Positions 17,518 to 25,098 of a DNA stretch of 25,098 bases are shown piece by piece. Numbering within the stretch: position 1 is the first letter of the stretch; every line of letters begins with the position of its first letter. The notes under the pieces are model-generated. The model was not told the DNA's origin, searched no databases, and saw only the letters and a program-made list of their open reading frames with translations. Source of the stretch: Desulforamulus profundi. Its GTDB lineage: Bacteria > Bacillota_B > Desulfotomaculia > Desulfotomaculales > Desulfotomaculaceae. Both the position numbers and the translations under genes were made by a program. Where the stretch lies: positions 31,485 to 56,582 of the forward strand of contig NZ_AWQQ01000055.1 in the NCBI RefSeq assembly GCF_002607855.1, written 5' to 3'.

Positions 17518-18728
17518 GCAGTGATCACCGCTTTGCTTTGGATAACTGTATAAAATGCTCGATCTGCGTATCCCACTGCCCGGTGGCTAGGGTGACAGAC
17601 AAATTTGCCGGTCCCAAGCAAAACGGGCCCGACCTGGAGCGCTTCCGGTTGGAGGAACCGGCGGCGGTACACTCGTCCATCGGTTATTGCAGCAACTGTA
17701 AAGGATGTGATGTGGCCTGTCCCTCCGGCGTTGCGATCTCAGCCATGAACTGCCGGGCCAAGGGAGAGTATGTGTCCCTGCATGGTGCTTCCCTGCGGGA
17801 TAAGATCCTGGCCAGGGTAGAAGGGATGGGTAAAGCTGCCCGGCTAGCGCCGTCCATTGTTAACCGGTTGGCTGGCTTTCAACCTCTCCGGCTACTGGCG
17901 GAAAAAATGCTGGGTGTAAGTGCGGTCATGACATTGCCCCGCTATGCAGAAAAAACCTTCCTGGAATTATATAAGTCTAAAAACATTGACGAAAAAAAGA
18001 CAAAAGTGCTGTACTATCCGGGATGCTATGTAAACTACAATGCGCCTGAGGTCGGCTTGGCCCTGGCAGAAGTTTTGGCGCATAACAATATTCAGTTGGA
18101 AGTGGAGCAATTTAACTGCTGCGGCCTGCCGTTAATTGCCAATGGACTGTTAGACATGGCCAGGGATCAGGCCAAGAACAACCTGGAAAAGTTACAAGGT
18201 TATATTAACAGGGGTTATCACATTATCACCACCTGTCCCAGCTGCAATCTCACCTTGCGGCGGGAATACCAGGAACTCTTTCAGTTAAATACCGACTCGT
18301 TAAATGAAAAAATGCTGGATGCCTTCGAGTATTTAGGCATGTTGCTTCAGCAAGGGAAAATGGTTGCCCGCTTTGAGGAACTGCCTTTACGAATTGGTTA
18401 TCACCAGCCCTGTCATCTTAAAGCTGCGGGGTGTGGCGTGCCTTCCCGGGAGATCCTGCAATTGATCCCCGGTTTGCGGGTGGAAGACCTGGATGCCGGC
18501 TGCTGCGGCCTTTCGGGCAGCTACGGGTTTAAAAAAGAAAAATACGCCATCAGCCAGGAAATTGGTCGCAATGTTTTTAACGCTGTGAAAGAACTGGGGG
18601 TTCATCAGGTCATCAGCGAATGCGGCATGTGCCAGTTACAAATTTATCATCTTACCGGCGCTGCGGTGTACCACCCCCTTCAGGTGCTGGCACAGGCCTG
18701 TGGCCCTGGCAGATGGCTTGCTAAGTAA
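17514..18728 (+). CDS. glpC: Anaerobic glycerol-3-phosphate dehydrogenase subunit C
   Basis: GlpC anchors GlpAB to the membrane and passes electrons through iron-sulfur clusters to the quinone pool. The 404-residue protein starts with two ferredoxin-type [4Fe-4S] motifs, CIKCSICVSHCP (Cys12, 15, 18, 22) and CSNCKGCDVACP (Cys59, 62, 65, 69). Two CCG (cysteine-rich) domains follow, YYPGCYVNYN ... FNCCGLPL and YHQPCHLKAAGC ... DAGCCGLSGSYG. It begins on an ATGA overlap with glpB, so translation of glpB and glpC is probably coupled. A good terminator follows, closing the operon. No strong transmembrane helix is obvious, as in other GlpC proteins. Confidence 0.95.
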   Translation: MSSDHRFALDNCIKCSICVSHCPVARVTDKFAGPKQNGPDLERFRLEEPAAVHSSIGYCSNCKGCDVACPSGVAISAMNCRAKGEYVSLHGASLRDKILARVEGMGKAARLAPSIVNRLAGFQPLRLLAEKMLGVSAVMTLPRYAEKTFLELYKSKNIDEKKTKVLYYPGCYVNYNAPEVGLALAEVLAHNNIQLEVEQFNCCGLPLIANGLLDMARDQAKNNLEKLQGYINRGYHIITTCPSCNLTLRREYQELFQLNTDSLNEKMLDAFEYLGMLLQQGKMVARFEELPLRIGYHQPCHLKAAGCGVPSREILQLIPGLRVEDLDAGCCGLSGSYGFKKEKYAISQEIGRNVFNAVKELGVHQVISECGMCQLQIYHLTGAAVYHPLQVLAQACGPGRWLAK

Positions 18729-18737
18729 AATGAAATA

Positions 18738-18773
18738 AAAACTTGCACGCATCAGCATGCAAGTTTTTTATTT
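18738..18773 (+). terminator. Rho-independent terminator of the glp operon
   Basis: AACTTGCACGC pairs with GCATGCAAGTT with a single C-A mismatch around loop ATCA (18740-18765), followed by TTTTTATTTG. It starts 12 bases after the glpC stop. Confidence 0.88.
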
Positions 18774-18791
18774 GAGGTAATTTTTAAAAAA

Positions 18792-18846
18792 TGTGCAAAT
18801 AAACAACTGCACAGGCAGGAATTTGATTATGTGCACAGAATATAAT
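18792..18846 (+). promoter_or_regulatory. Operator-like TGTGCA sites over a -10 box, upstream of pyk
   Basis: TGTGCA (18792-18797) and TGCACA (18808-18813) form a perfect inverted repeat with a 10-base spacer. A compact palindrome TGTGCACA (18830-18837) follows, 3 bases before a perfect TATAAT (18841-18846). No good -35 box was found at the right distance, which fits a promoter depending on an activator, or a repressor covering the -10. The half-site spacing suggests a dimeric regulator; the protein is unknown. Confidence 0.45.
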
Positions 18847-18879
18847 GTTCATATAAACATTAGGGAGGATCATTTGAAC

Positions 18880-18927
18880 ATGAGTATACAAGTAACCATC
18901 ATTACCGCGGGGAGGAACTGCGGATGA
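18880..18927 (+). CDS. Possible 15-codon upstream ORF coupled to pyk
   Basis: An ATG at 18880 preceded by TAGGGAGGATCATTTGAAC opens a 15-residue frame (MSIQVTIITAGRNCG). Its TGA (18925-18927) overlaps the pyk ATG as ATGA. The ribosome site is good and the overlap is typical of translational coupling, so a leader peptide is possible. It may also be chance, because pyk has its own site (GGGGAGGAACTGCGG). In related genomes pfkA often precedes pyk; I see no trace of it here. Confidence 0.3.
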   Translation: MSIQVTIITAGRNCG

Positions 18928-20656
18928 GAAAAACAAAAATCATTTGTACCATCGGGCCGGCCAGTGAAAGCGTGGAACAGGTGCAGCGGCTATTGGCAGC
19001 CGGAATGGATGTAGCGAGGCTGAATTTTTCCCATGGCACCCACGAAGAACACGGCAAGCGCATCTCAACGCTCCGGGAAGAGGCTGCCAGAATGGGCAAG
19101 CATTTGGCCATTATTCTCGATACCAAAGGGCCTGAAATTCGTACGAGAATGGTTCCCGACCAGGGGGTGCATCTCTGTGACGGTGACACCTTTGTACTGG
19201 ACACCGACTGCGAACCCGGCTCCCGGGAAAGGGTGGGCATTACCTACCGAAACCTTTGGCAAGAGGTAGCCCCGGGAACCCAGATTTTAATTGATGACGG
19301 GCAAATTGGACTGGAGGTCACCGCTGTACAGCAGGAGTGGATCACCACCGTGGTGCGCAACGGCGGGCTCCTGAAATCCCAAAAGGGAGTCAACATTCCC
19401 GGAGTTTCCATTCAACTGCCTGCCGTTACCGAAAAAGACATCGCGGACATCCGGTTCGGGCTTTCCCAGGGCATTGATTTCATTGCCGCATCCTTTGTCC
19501 GCAAGGCGGCCGATATTCTGGCGGTACGTCGGATTGTTGAAGAGGCAGGTGCAAATGCGCATATCATTGCCAAAATTGAGAACAGAGAAGGGCTAGAAAA
19601 TCTCGATGCCATTTTACAAGTGGCCGATGGCTGATGGTAGCCCGTGGGGACCTCGGGGTGGAGATTCCCGCTGAGGAAGTGCCCATTGCTCAAAAAGAAA
19701 TGATCAATAAATGCAATCTTCTGGGTAAGCCGGTGATCGTTGCCACACAAATGCTGGACTCTATGATTCGTCAGCCCCGCCCCACCCGAGCCGAAGCCAG
19801 CGACGTGGCCAACGCCATTTTAGACGGAGCCGACGCCATCATGTTGTCCGGCGAAACCGCTGCCGGTAAGTTTCCGGTAGAAGCGGTTAAAATGATGGAT
19901 AAAATCGCCAGACGTACAGAAACTATACTGTCAGACAAAAGCAGAGAGAGAAACCCCCATGTCAATGTGACGGAAGCAATCAGCCATGCCAGTTGTACTA
20001 TTGCTGAAGATCTCAATGCAGCGGCCATTTTGACGCCCACTCATTCCGGACTGACTGCCCGGATGATTTCAAAATACCGTCCCCGGTGCCCCATTGTGGC
20101 AGCCACCCCCTTTGTAGGGACGGCACGGCGGCTGGCCTTGCAGTGGGGGGTGCAACCGCTGCTGGTTCCGGAAAGCGCGGGTACGGACCAGGTTATGTCG
20201 GTTGCAGTGACAGCGGCCCTGCAGCATAACCTGGTTCAAACCGGGGATGTGGTGGTGATTACCGCCGGCGTTCCCGCCGGTCAAGCGGGAACCACCAATA
20301 TGATCAAGATCCAGGTTGTGGGCAATATTTTGACCAGGGGAGCGGGTATCGGCCGCCAGGCTTACGCGGGGACTGCCCGAAAGGTCACCTCTCCCGAAAT
20401 GGACACCTTCAACAAAGGAGATGTCCTGGTGGCCGCTACCATTGATGCCGGTTTTATGTCGCTGGTAGCCCGGGCCGGGGCACTGGTTGTTGAGGAGGGT
20501 GGTTTAACTTCCCACGCCGCCATTGCGGCTCTGCACTATGGTATTCCGGCGGTGGTAGGCGCGGAAGAGGCTTTGACAAAAATTTCCGAGGGGCAGACTG
20601 TTACGGTGGACGCCCTCTCAGGGGTGGTTTACGAAGGTTCTGTAGCCATTCTTTAG
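18924..20656 (+). pseudogene. pyk: Pyruvate kinase with C-terminal PEP-utilizer domain, frameshifted
   Basis: Pyruvate kinase converts phosphoenolpyruvate and ADP to pyruvate and ATP, the last glycolytic step. The first frame (18924-19634) reads RKTKIICTIGPASESVEQ, the barrel motif LNFSHGTHEEH, LDTKGPEIRT and the active-site block IIAKIENREGLEN, ending VADG-stop. The second frame continues at once as MVARGDLGVEIPAEEVP, with MLDSMIRQPRPTRAEASDVA, and ends in the mobile PEP-utilizer domain (GGLTSHAAIAALHYGIPAVVG) found in Bacillus-type enzymes. One missing C at about 19630 (GGC CTG ATG read as GGCTGATG) explains the break. The repaired protein has about 577 residues. The gene is central to metabolism and probably intact in the cell. 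It lies apart from the rest of glycolysis, before a DeoR-type regulator. Confidence 0.92.
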
Positions 20657-20688
20657 AGTAAACATAAGTTCAGGTGGGAGGCAATGGA

Positions 20689-21417
20689 ATGAGTGGCGAG
20701 CGCCAAGAGAAGATTCGCTTATTACTCCAGGAACACGGGCATCTGACCGTCTCGGAATTGGCCCAGCGTTTTGATGTATCTGAAATGACCGTTCGACGGG
20801 ACTTGAAAGCCCTTGCCGCTTTAGGCCTGGTGCAGCGTGAACACGGGCGGGCGCTCTATCCTCAGACCGCCTCCGATGCTCGTTTTTTCATCCGGTTGGG
20901 AGAGGCCGAGCGGGAAAAAACTGCCATTGGACGTTTGGCTGCAGAGCTGGTTGCAGAGGGAGAGACGATTATCCTGGACGCGGGGACAACAACCTTGGCT
21001 GTTGCGCAATCGATAAACAAACCCTGCGTTGTCATTACCAATTCGCTGCCCATCGCCTCGGTTCTGGCTAACCCCGGGGAGGAAACCACCGTGCTGGTTA
21101 CCGGGGGGGAAGTGCGGGGAACCACCCACGCACTGGTGGGGCCAATGGCTCGGGCCGGTTTTGCGGGCTTCAACGCTGACAAAGTGTTTCTTGCCGCTAC
21201 CGGTGTCAGCATCGAACGCGGGTTGTCTGCAAACAATATGTTGGAATCAGAAGTTAAACAGGCCATGTTGGTTGCTGCCAGAGAGGTCATTCTGGTGGCC
21301 CACAGTGAAAAGTTTAATCAAGTATACTATCATACCTTTGCCCAGTGGGATAAGATACATACTGTGATTACCGATTCCGGGCTGCCGGAGGAAACCCGTA
21401 GGAACTTGAAAATTTAG
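20689..21417 (+). CDS. DeoR-family transcriptional regulator
   Basis: The 242-residue protein has an N-terminal DeoR helix-turn-helix (about residues 16-50: LTVSELAQRFDVSEMTVRRD, LKALAALGLVQREHG). A sugar-phosphate-sensing domain follows, with ILDAGTTTLAVAQ, VVITNSLPIASVLA, VLVTGGEVR and the KVFLAATGVSIERGLSANN stretch. Such regulators are usually repressors released by a phosphorylated sugar. ATG 20689 follows GGTGGGAGGCAATGGA. The frame is open from a GTG at 20674, but that codon is part of the ribosome site. It sits 32 bases after pyk and 102 bases before gap, so it may control either. In many Firmicutes this place before gap is held by CggR, a SorC-family repressor, which makes the different family notable. 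Ligand and target are unknown. Confidence 0.9.
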   Translation: MSGERQEKIRLLLQEHGHLTVSELAQRFDVSEMTVRRDLKALAALGLVQREHGRALYPQTASDARFFIRLGEAEREKTAIGRLAAELVAEGETIILDAGTTTLAVAQSINKPCVVITNSLPIASVLANPGEETTVLVTGGEVRGTTHALVGPMARAGFAGFNADKVFLAATGVSIERGLSANNMLESEVKQAMLVAAREVILVAHSEKFNQVYYHTFAQWDKIHTVITDSGLPEETRRNLKI

Positions 21418-21441
21418 GGGTAAAGGTATTGATAGCCCAAA

Positions 21442-21447
21442 TATAAT
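21442..21447 (+). promoter_or_regulatory. Possible -10 box and small dyad before gap
   Basis: TATAAT at 21442-21447 lies 73 bases before the gap start. A dyad GCCTG/CAGGC (21448-21466) follows directly, where a repressor could bind. A matching -35 box was not found. Confidence 0.3.
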
Positions 21448-21519
21448 GCCTGGCCAACCACAGGCGTACATTATCCAATCAGTTGATCAAGAAGAATTTA
21501 AACAAGGGGGTATTTTAAC

Positions 21520-22545
21520 ATGACAATTAAAATTGCCATTAACGGGTTCGGGCGAATCGGAAGAAATGTGCTGAGAGCAATGCTAAAGAAGGATCTCATT
21601 CGGGTAGGGTCTCCGGTTGCAATTGTGGCCGTAAACGACCTTACAGACCCGCAAACGCTGGCTCATTTGCTAAAATATGACTCGGTGCACGGTGAGTTGG
21701 CCGCAGAGGTAGCGTGCACCGAAAACACCATTCTGGTTAACGATGTGGAGATTAAAGTTTTTGCTGAAACAGACCCTGCCAAACTGCCCTGGGGTCAGTT
21801 AGGTGTAGACATTGTCATTGAATCTACCGGGCGTTTTACCAAAGGCCCGGATGCCGCCAAACATATCCAGGCCGGAGCCAAAAAGGTAATTATCTCTGCA
21901 CCGGGTAAAGAAGTGGATGCCACCATTGTCATAGGAGTTAACGACCATACCTACGACCCGGCCAATCATCATGTTATTTCTAATGCCTCTTGCACCACCA
22001 ATTGCTTGGCTCCCTTTGCCAAAGTTCTGCATGAGAAATTCGGCATCGTTAAGGGTTTAATGACGACTGTTCACTCCTATACCAATGACCAGCGTATTTT
22101 GGACTTACCCCACAAGGACCTGCGTCGGGCCCGGGCTGCTGGACAGTCCATCATTCCCACCACCACCGGGGCCGCCAAGGCTGTGGCCCTGGTACTGCCC
22201 GAATTGAAGGGCAAACTGAACGGTTTTGCCATGAGGGTTCCCACTCCCAACGTGTCAGTAGTGGACCTGGTGGCTGAACTGGCTAAACCTACCAACGCAG
22301 AGGAGGTTAACGCCACCCTCAAAGAAGCTGCCGAGGGCTCCCTGAAGGGCATTCTTGCTTTCAGCTCCTTACCGCTGGTGTCCAAAGACTTTAACGGTAA
22401 CCCCCATTCTTCCATTATTGACGGCCTTTCCACCATGGTTATTGAAGGGAATATGGTCAAGGTGGTTTCCTGGTACGACAACGAGTGGGGCTATTCCAAC
22501 CGTGTACTGGACTTAACCTTGATGGTGGGTAAAAAGGGGTTATAA
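21520..22545 (+). CDS. gap: Glyceraldehyde-3-phosphate dehydrogenase, type I
   Basis: Gap oxidises glyceraldehyde-3-phosphate to 1,3-bisphosphoglycerate with NAD and phosphate. The 341-residue protein opens with the dinucleotide fold [17 protein letters not shown]. It contains the active-site motif [12 protein letters not shown] (Cys158), followed by [39 protein letters not shown] and the C-terminal [13 protein letters not shown]. It is intact and preceded by AAGGGGGTATTTTAAC. It is the first gene of a gap-pgk-tpiA-gpmI-eno series, the common Firmicute order. Asn rather than Asp or Glu at the residue after VAV (AVND) is common in glycolytic NAD enzymes. The pgk start lies 2 bases after its stop. 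Confidence 0.97.
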   Translation: MTIKIAINGFGRIGRNVLRAMLKKDLIRVGSPVAIVAVNDLTDPQTLAHLLKYDSVHGELAAEVACTENTILVNDVEIKVFAETDPAKLPWGQLGVDIVIESTGRFTKGPDAAKHIQAGAKKVIISAPGKEVDATIVIGVNDHTYDPANHHVISNASCTTNCLAPFAKVLHEKFGIVKGLMTTVHSYTNDQRILDLPHKDLRRARAAGQSIIPTTTGAAKAVALVLPELKGKLNGFAMRVPTPNVSVVDLVAELAKPTNAEEVNATLKEAAEGSLKGILAFSSLPLVSKDFNGNPHSSIIDGLSTMVIEGNMVKVVSWYDNEWGYSNRVLDLTLMVGKKGL

Positions 22546-22547
22546 GA

Positions 22548-23628
22548 ATGGCCAAAAAGACAGTAAAAGACATTGATATCCGGAGCAAAAAGGTTTTGGT
22601 GCGGGTGGACTTTAATGTACCCTCTGGGCCGCCCCAAGGGAGAAGTGGTAGAAAAATACCGCCTCACACCGGTGGCCAAACGATTGTCGGACCTGCTAGG
22701 TAAAGAAGTGATCAAGGTTAACGAGTCGGTGGGGGAAGAAGTTAAGCAAGCCATTGCCACCATGCAGAACGGAGATGTGCTGCTGCTGGAAAATGTTCGC
22801 TTTCATGCCGCAGAAACCAAGAACGATGATGGTTATGCCCGGCAGTTAGCGGAACTGGCAAACATTTATGTAAATGATGCCTTTGGTGCAGCCCACCGGG
22901 CCCATGCCTCAACAGCCGGAGTTGCCAAATACCTGCCCGCTGTGGCCGGCTTTTTGATGGAAAAGGAACTGGCAATGCTAGGCCAGGCGGTAACAAGCCC
23001 CAAGCGTCCCTTTGTGGCCATTATCGGTGGTGCCAAGGTATCAGATAAGATGGGGGTTATTGACAACCTCTTAAACAAGGTCGATACATTAATTATCGGC
23101 GGCGGTATGGCCAACACCTTTATTAAGGCCCAGGGATACGGTACGGGAACATCCTTGATAGAGCCGGAAAAAGTTGAACTGGCCAAAGAGTTAATGCAGC
23201 GGGCGGTTTCCCGTAATGTAGAACTCCTGTTACCCACTGATGTGGTGGTGGCGAGGGCCTTTGAACCAACTGCCGAGAACCGGGTGGTGACGGTGACAGA
23301 GATTCCAGAGGACTGGATGGTGCTGGACATCGGACCGGTCACTGCTGCTAAGTATGCTGAAGCTGTTAAAAAAGCAGCAACTGTTGTTTGGAACGGGCCT
23401 ATGGGAGTTTTTGAAATGGAGGCCTTTGCCAGGGGAACCGAAGCAGTAGACAAAGCCCTGGCGGATTCTTCTGCCATTACTATTATAGGTGGCGGTGACT
23501 CGGTGGCTGCGGTGAATAAGATTGGCGTAGCGGATAAGATCAGCTATATTTCAACCGGCGGCGGGGCCTCCCTGGAATTCCTCGAAGGCAAAGAGTTGCC
23601 GGGGGTAGCGGTGCTTCAGAGTAAATAA
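22548..23628 (+). pseudogene. pgk: Phosphoglycerate kinase with an internal deletion near the N-terminus
   Basis: Pgk makes ATP from 1,3-bisphosphoglycerate. ATG 22548, two bases after gap, begins [20 protein letters not shown] followed by DFNVP, the normal start. At about 22621 the sequence jumps to [20 protein letters not shown] in another frame, which stays open to the TAA at 23626-23628. About 36 residues are missing by comparison with B. subtilis Pgk, including the DETRIRA substrate-binding region and the SH before LGRP. The missing length must be 3n+2 bases, roughly 110. The remainder is normal: [58 protein letters not shown] and [11 protein letters not shown]. As written it would be inactive. 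An internal start used by gene callers at 22573 gives a false N-terminus. Confidence 0.93.
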
Positions 23629-23638
23629 AAGCAACAGC

Positions 23639-23660
23639 GCGGCGGTAAATGTGCCGCCGC
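23639..23660 (+). other. GC-rich hairpin between pgk and tpiA
   Basis: GCGGCGG (23639-23645) pairs with CCGCCGC (23654-23660) around an 8-base loop. No T-run follows, so it is unlikely to terminate; it may mark an mRNA processing or stability site within the operon. Confidence 0.45.
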
Positions 23661-23691
23661 CATCTAGATGCATGGTGTTGGAGATACAACG

Positions 23692-24174
23692 ATGCGGCAG
23701 TTAATCATCGCCGGAAACTGGAAGATGCATAAAAATGTTTGCGAGGCCCTGGAGTTTTTGACAGAATTACGGGGAAAATTGGGTAGCACACCGGTTGAAG
23801 CGGTGGTGTGCCCGCCCTTCACCGTTCTGGCACCGGTGGCTGAGGCTTTAAAGGGAAGCGGTATCGCTCTGGGTGCCCAAAACATGTACTGGGAAAAGCA
23901 AGGGGCCTATACCGGAGAAATTTCACCCCTTATGCTAAGGGAGATCGGGTGTAAATATGCAATCTTAGGCCACTCGGAAAGAAGGCAGTATTTTGGTGAA
24001 ACTGACGAAAGTGTCAATCTATCCGGTGCCCTTTACCTGGTGGGAGATCGCTACCAAGGGGTTAAACTTAAGGAATGCGGCAGCTTGCCGGACATCGCCC
24101 CCACCATGCTGGATATTCTCGGTCTGCCCAAACCCCCGGAAATGACGGGAGAAAGCCTCTTGCTTAAGGGATAG
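23692..24174 (+). CDS. tpiA-gpmI: Chimeric ORF: N-terminal triosephosphate isomerase joined in frame to the C-terminus of phosphoglycerate mutase GpmI
   Basis: Residues 1-109 are a normal TpiA start: RQLIIAGNWKMHKN with the catalytic Lys, VVCPPFTVLAPVAEAL, QNMYWEKQGAYTGEISPLML and the AILGHSERRQYFGETDESVN block with the catalytic His. From about 24025 the protein becomes the end of cofactor-independent phosphoglycerate mutase: LYLVGDRYQGVKLKECGSLP, then DIAPTMLDILGLPKPPEMTG. The rest of tpiA, including the catalytic Glu loop, and nearly all of gpmI are absent. From usual lengths (about 250 and 510 residues) roughly 1.9 kb is missing. ATG 23692 has a GGAG upstream; ATG 23668 has none. The product cannot be a working isomerase or mutase. 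An assembly collapse is likelier than a real fusion. Confidence 0.9.
   Translation: MRQLIIAGNWKMHKNVCEALEFLTELRGKLGSTPVEAVVCPPFTVLAPVAEALKGSGIALGAQNMYWEKQGAYTGEISPLMLREIGCKYAILGHSERRQYFGETDESVNLSGALYLVGDRYQGVKLKECGSLPDIAPTMLDILGLPKPPEMTGESLLLKG

Positions 24175-25098
<924 letters not shown>

Noticed and set aside
18729..18923. Remnant of pfkA upstream of pyk
   Set aside because: No phosphofructokinase motif is visible in any frame of the 195-base gap.
22573..22623. Start of pgk at 22573
   Set aside because: The frame there gives a non-family N-terminus; ATG 22548 in another frame gives the true Pgk start, so 22573 is an artefact of the deletion.
22866..23477. 203-codon minus-strand ORF inside pgk
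   Set aside because: Shadow of the Pgk coding frame; composition is that of an antisense translation.

Overview
The window looks like the chromosome of an anaerobic, endospore-forming Firmicute. I infer a clostridial relative of the Desulfotomaculum/Pelotomaculum group (Peptococcaceae). The grounds are spoIIE behind a Spo0A-type promoter, a GlpP antiterminator, the membrane-type anaerobic glycerol-3-phosphate dehydrogenase glpABC, formate-tetrahydrofolate ligase, strong AGGAGG ribosome sites and several TTG starts. No tRNA, rRNA, CRISPR array, transposase or phage gene was found.

Layout. 1-5.0 kb: end of a Ppx/GppA phosphatase gene, spoIIE and tilS. 5.0-9.9 kb: ftsH, ndk, a FlK-type thioesterase, a cluster of ~33-bp repeats, and fhs. 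9.9-10.8 kb: a tiny YjcZ-like membrane peptide on the minus strand, a decayed gene fragment and a 73-residue hydrophilic ORF. 10.8-18.8 kb: glycerol regulon glpP, glpF, glpK, glpA, glpB, glpC, with a shared RNA-like leader element upstream of both glpP and glpF. 18.8-25.1 kb: lower glycolysis: pyk, a DeoR-family regulator, gap, pgk, a tpiA-gpmI fusion, and the first 254 codons of eno. Almost everything is on the plus strand.

Function. The right half is nearly a complete route from external glycerol to pyruvate. GlpF admits glycerol, GlpK phosphorylates it, GlpABC oxidises it to dihydroxyacetone phosphate, and TpiA, Gap, Pgk, GpmI, Eno and Pyk carry the carbon to pyruvate. GlpP probably controls its own gene and glpF by antitermination.

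Caution about sequence quality. Seven coding regions carry one or more single-base deletions or a larger deletion: ppx, tilS, fhs (three clustered deletions), glpA, glpB, pyk and pgk. In addition tpiA is joined to the tail of gpmI. Every event is a loss, never a gain, and several lie in homopolymers. Many of these genes are essential or central, so consensus or assembly errors are a likelier explanation than real gene death. I describe what the sequence shows and give the inferred intact gene in each case.

I found no clearly new multi-gene system. The best candidates for novelty are the paired glp leader element, the repeat cluster upstream of fhs, the TGTGCA operator-like sites before pyk, and the DeoR-type regulator in the place where gap operons often carry CggR.
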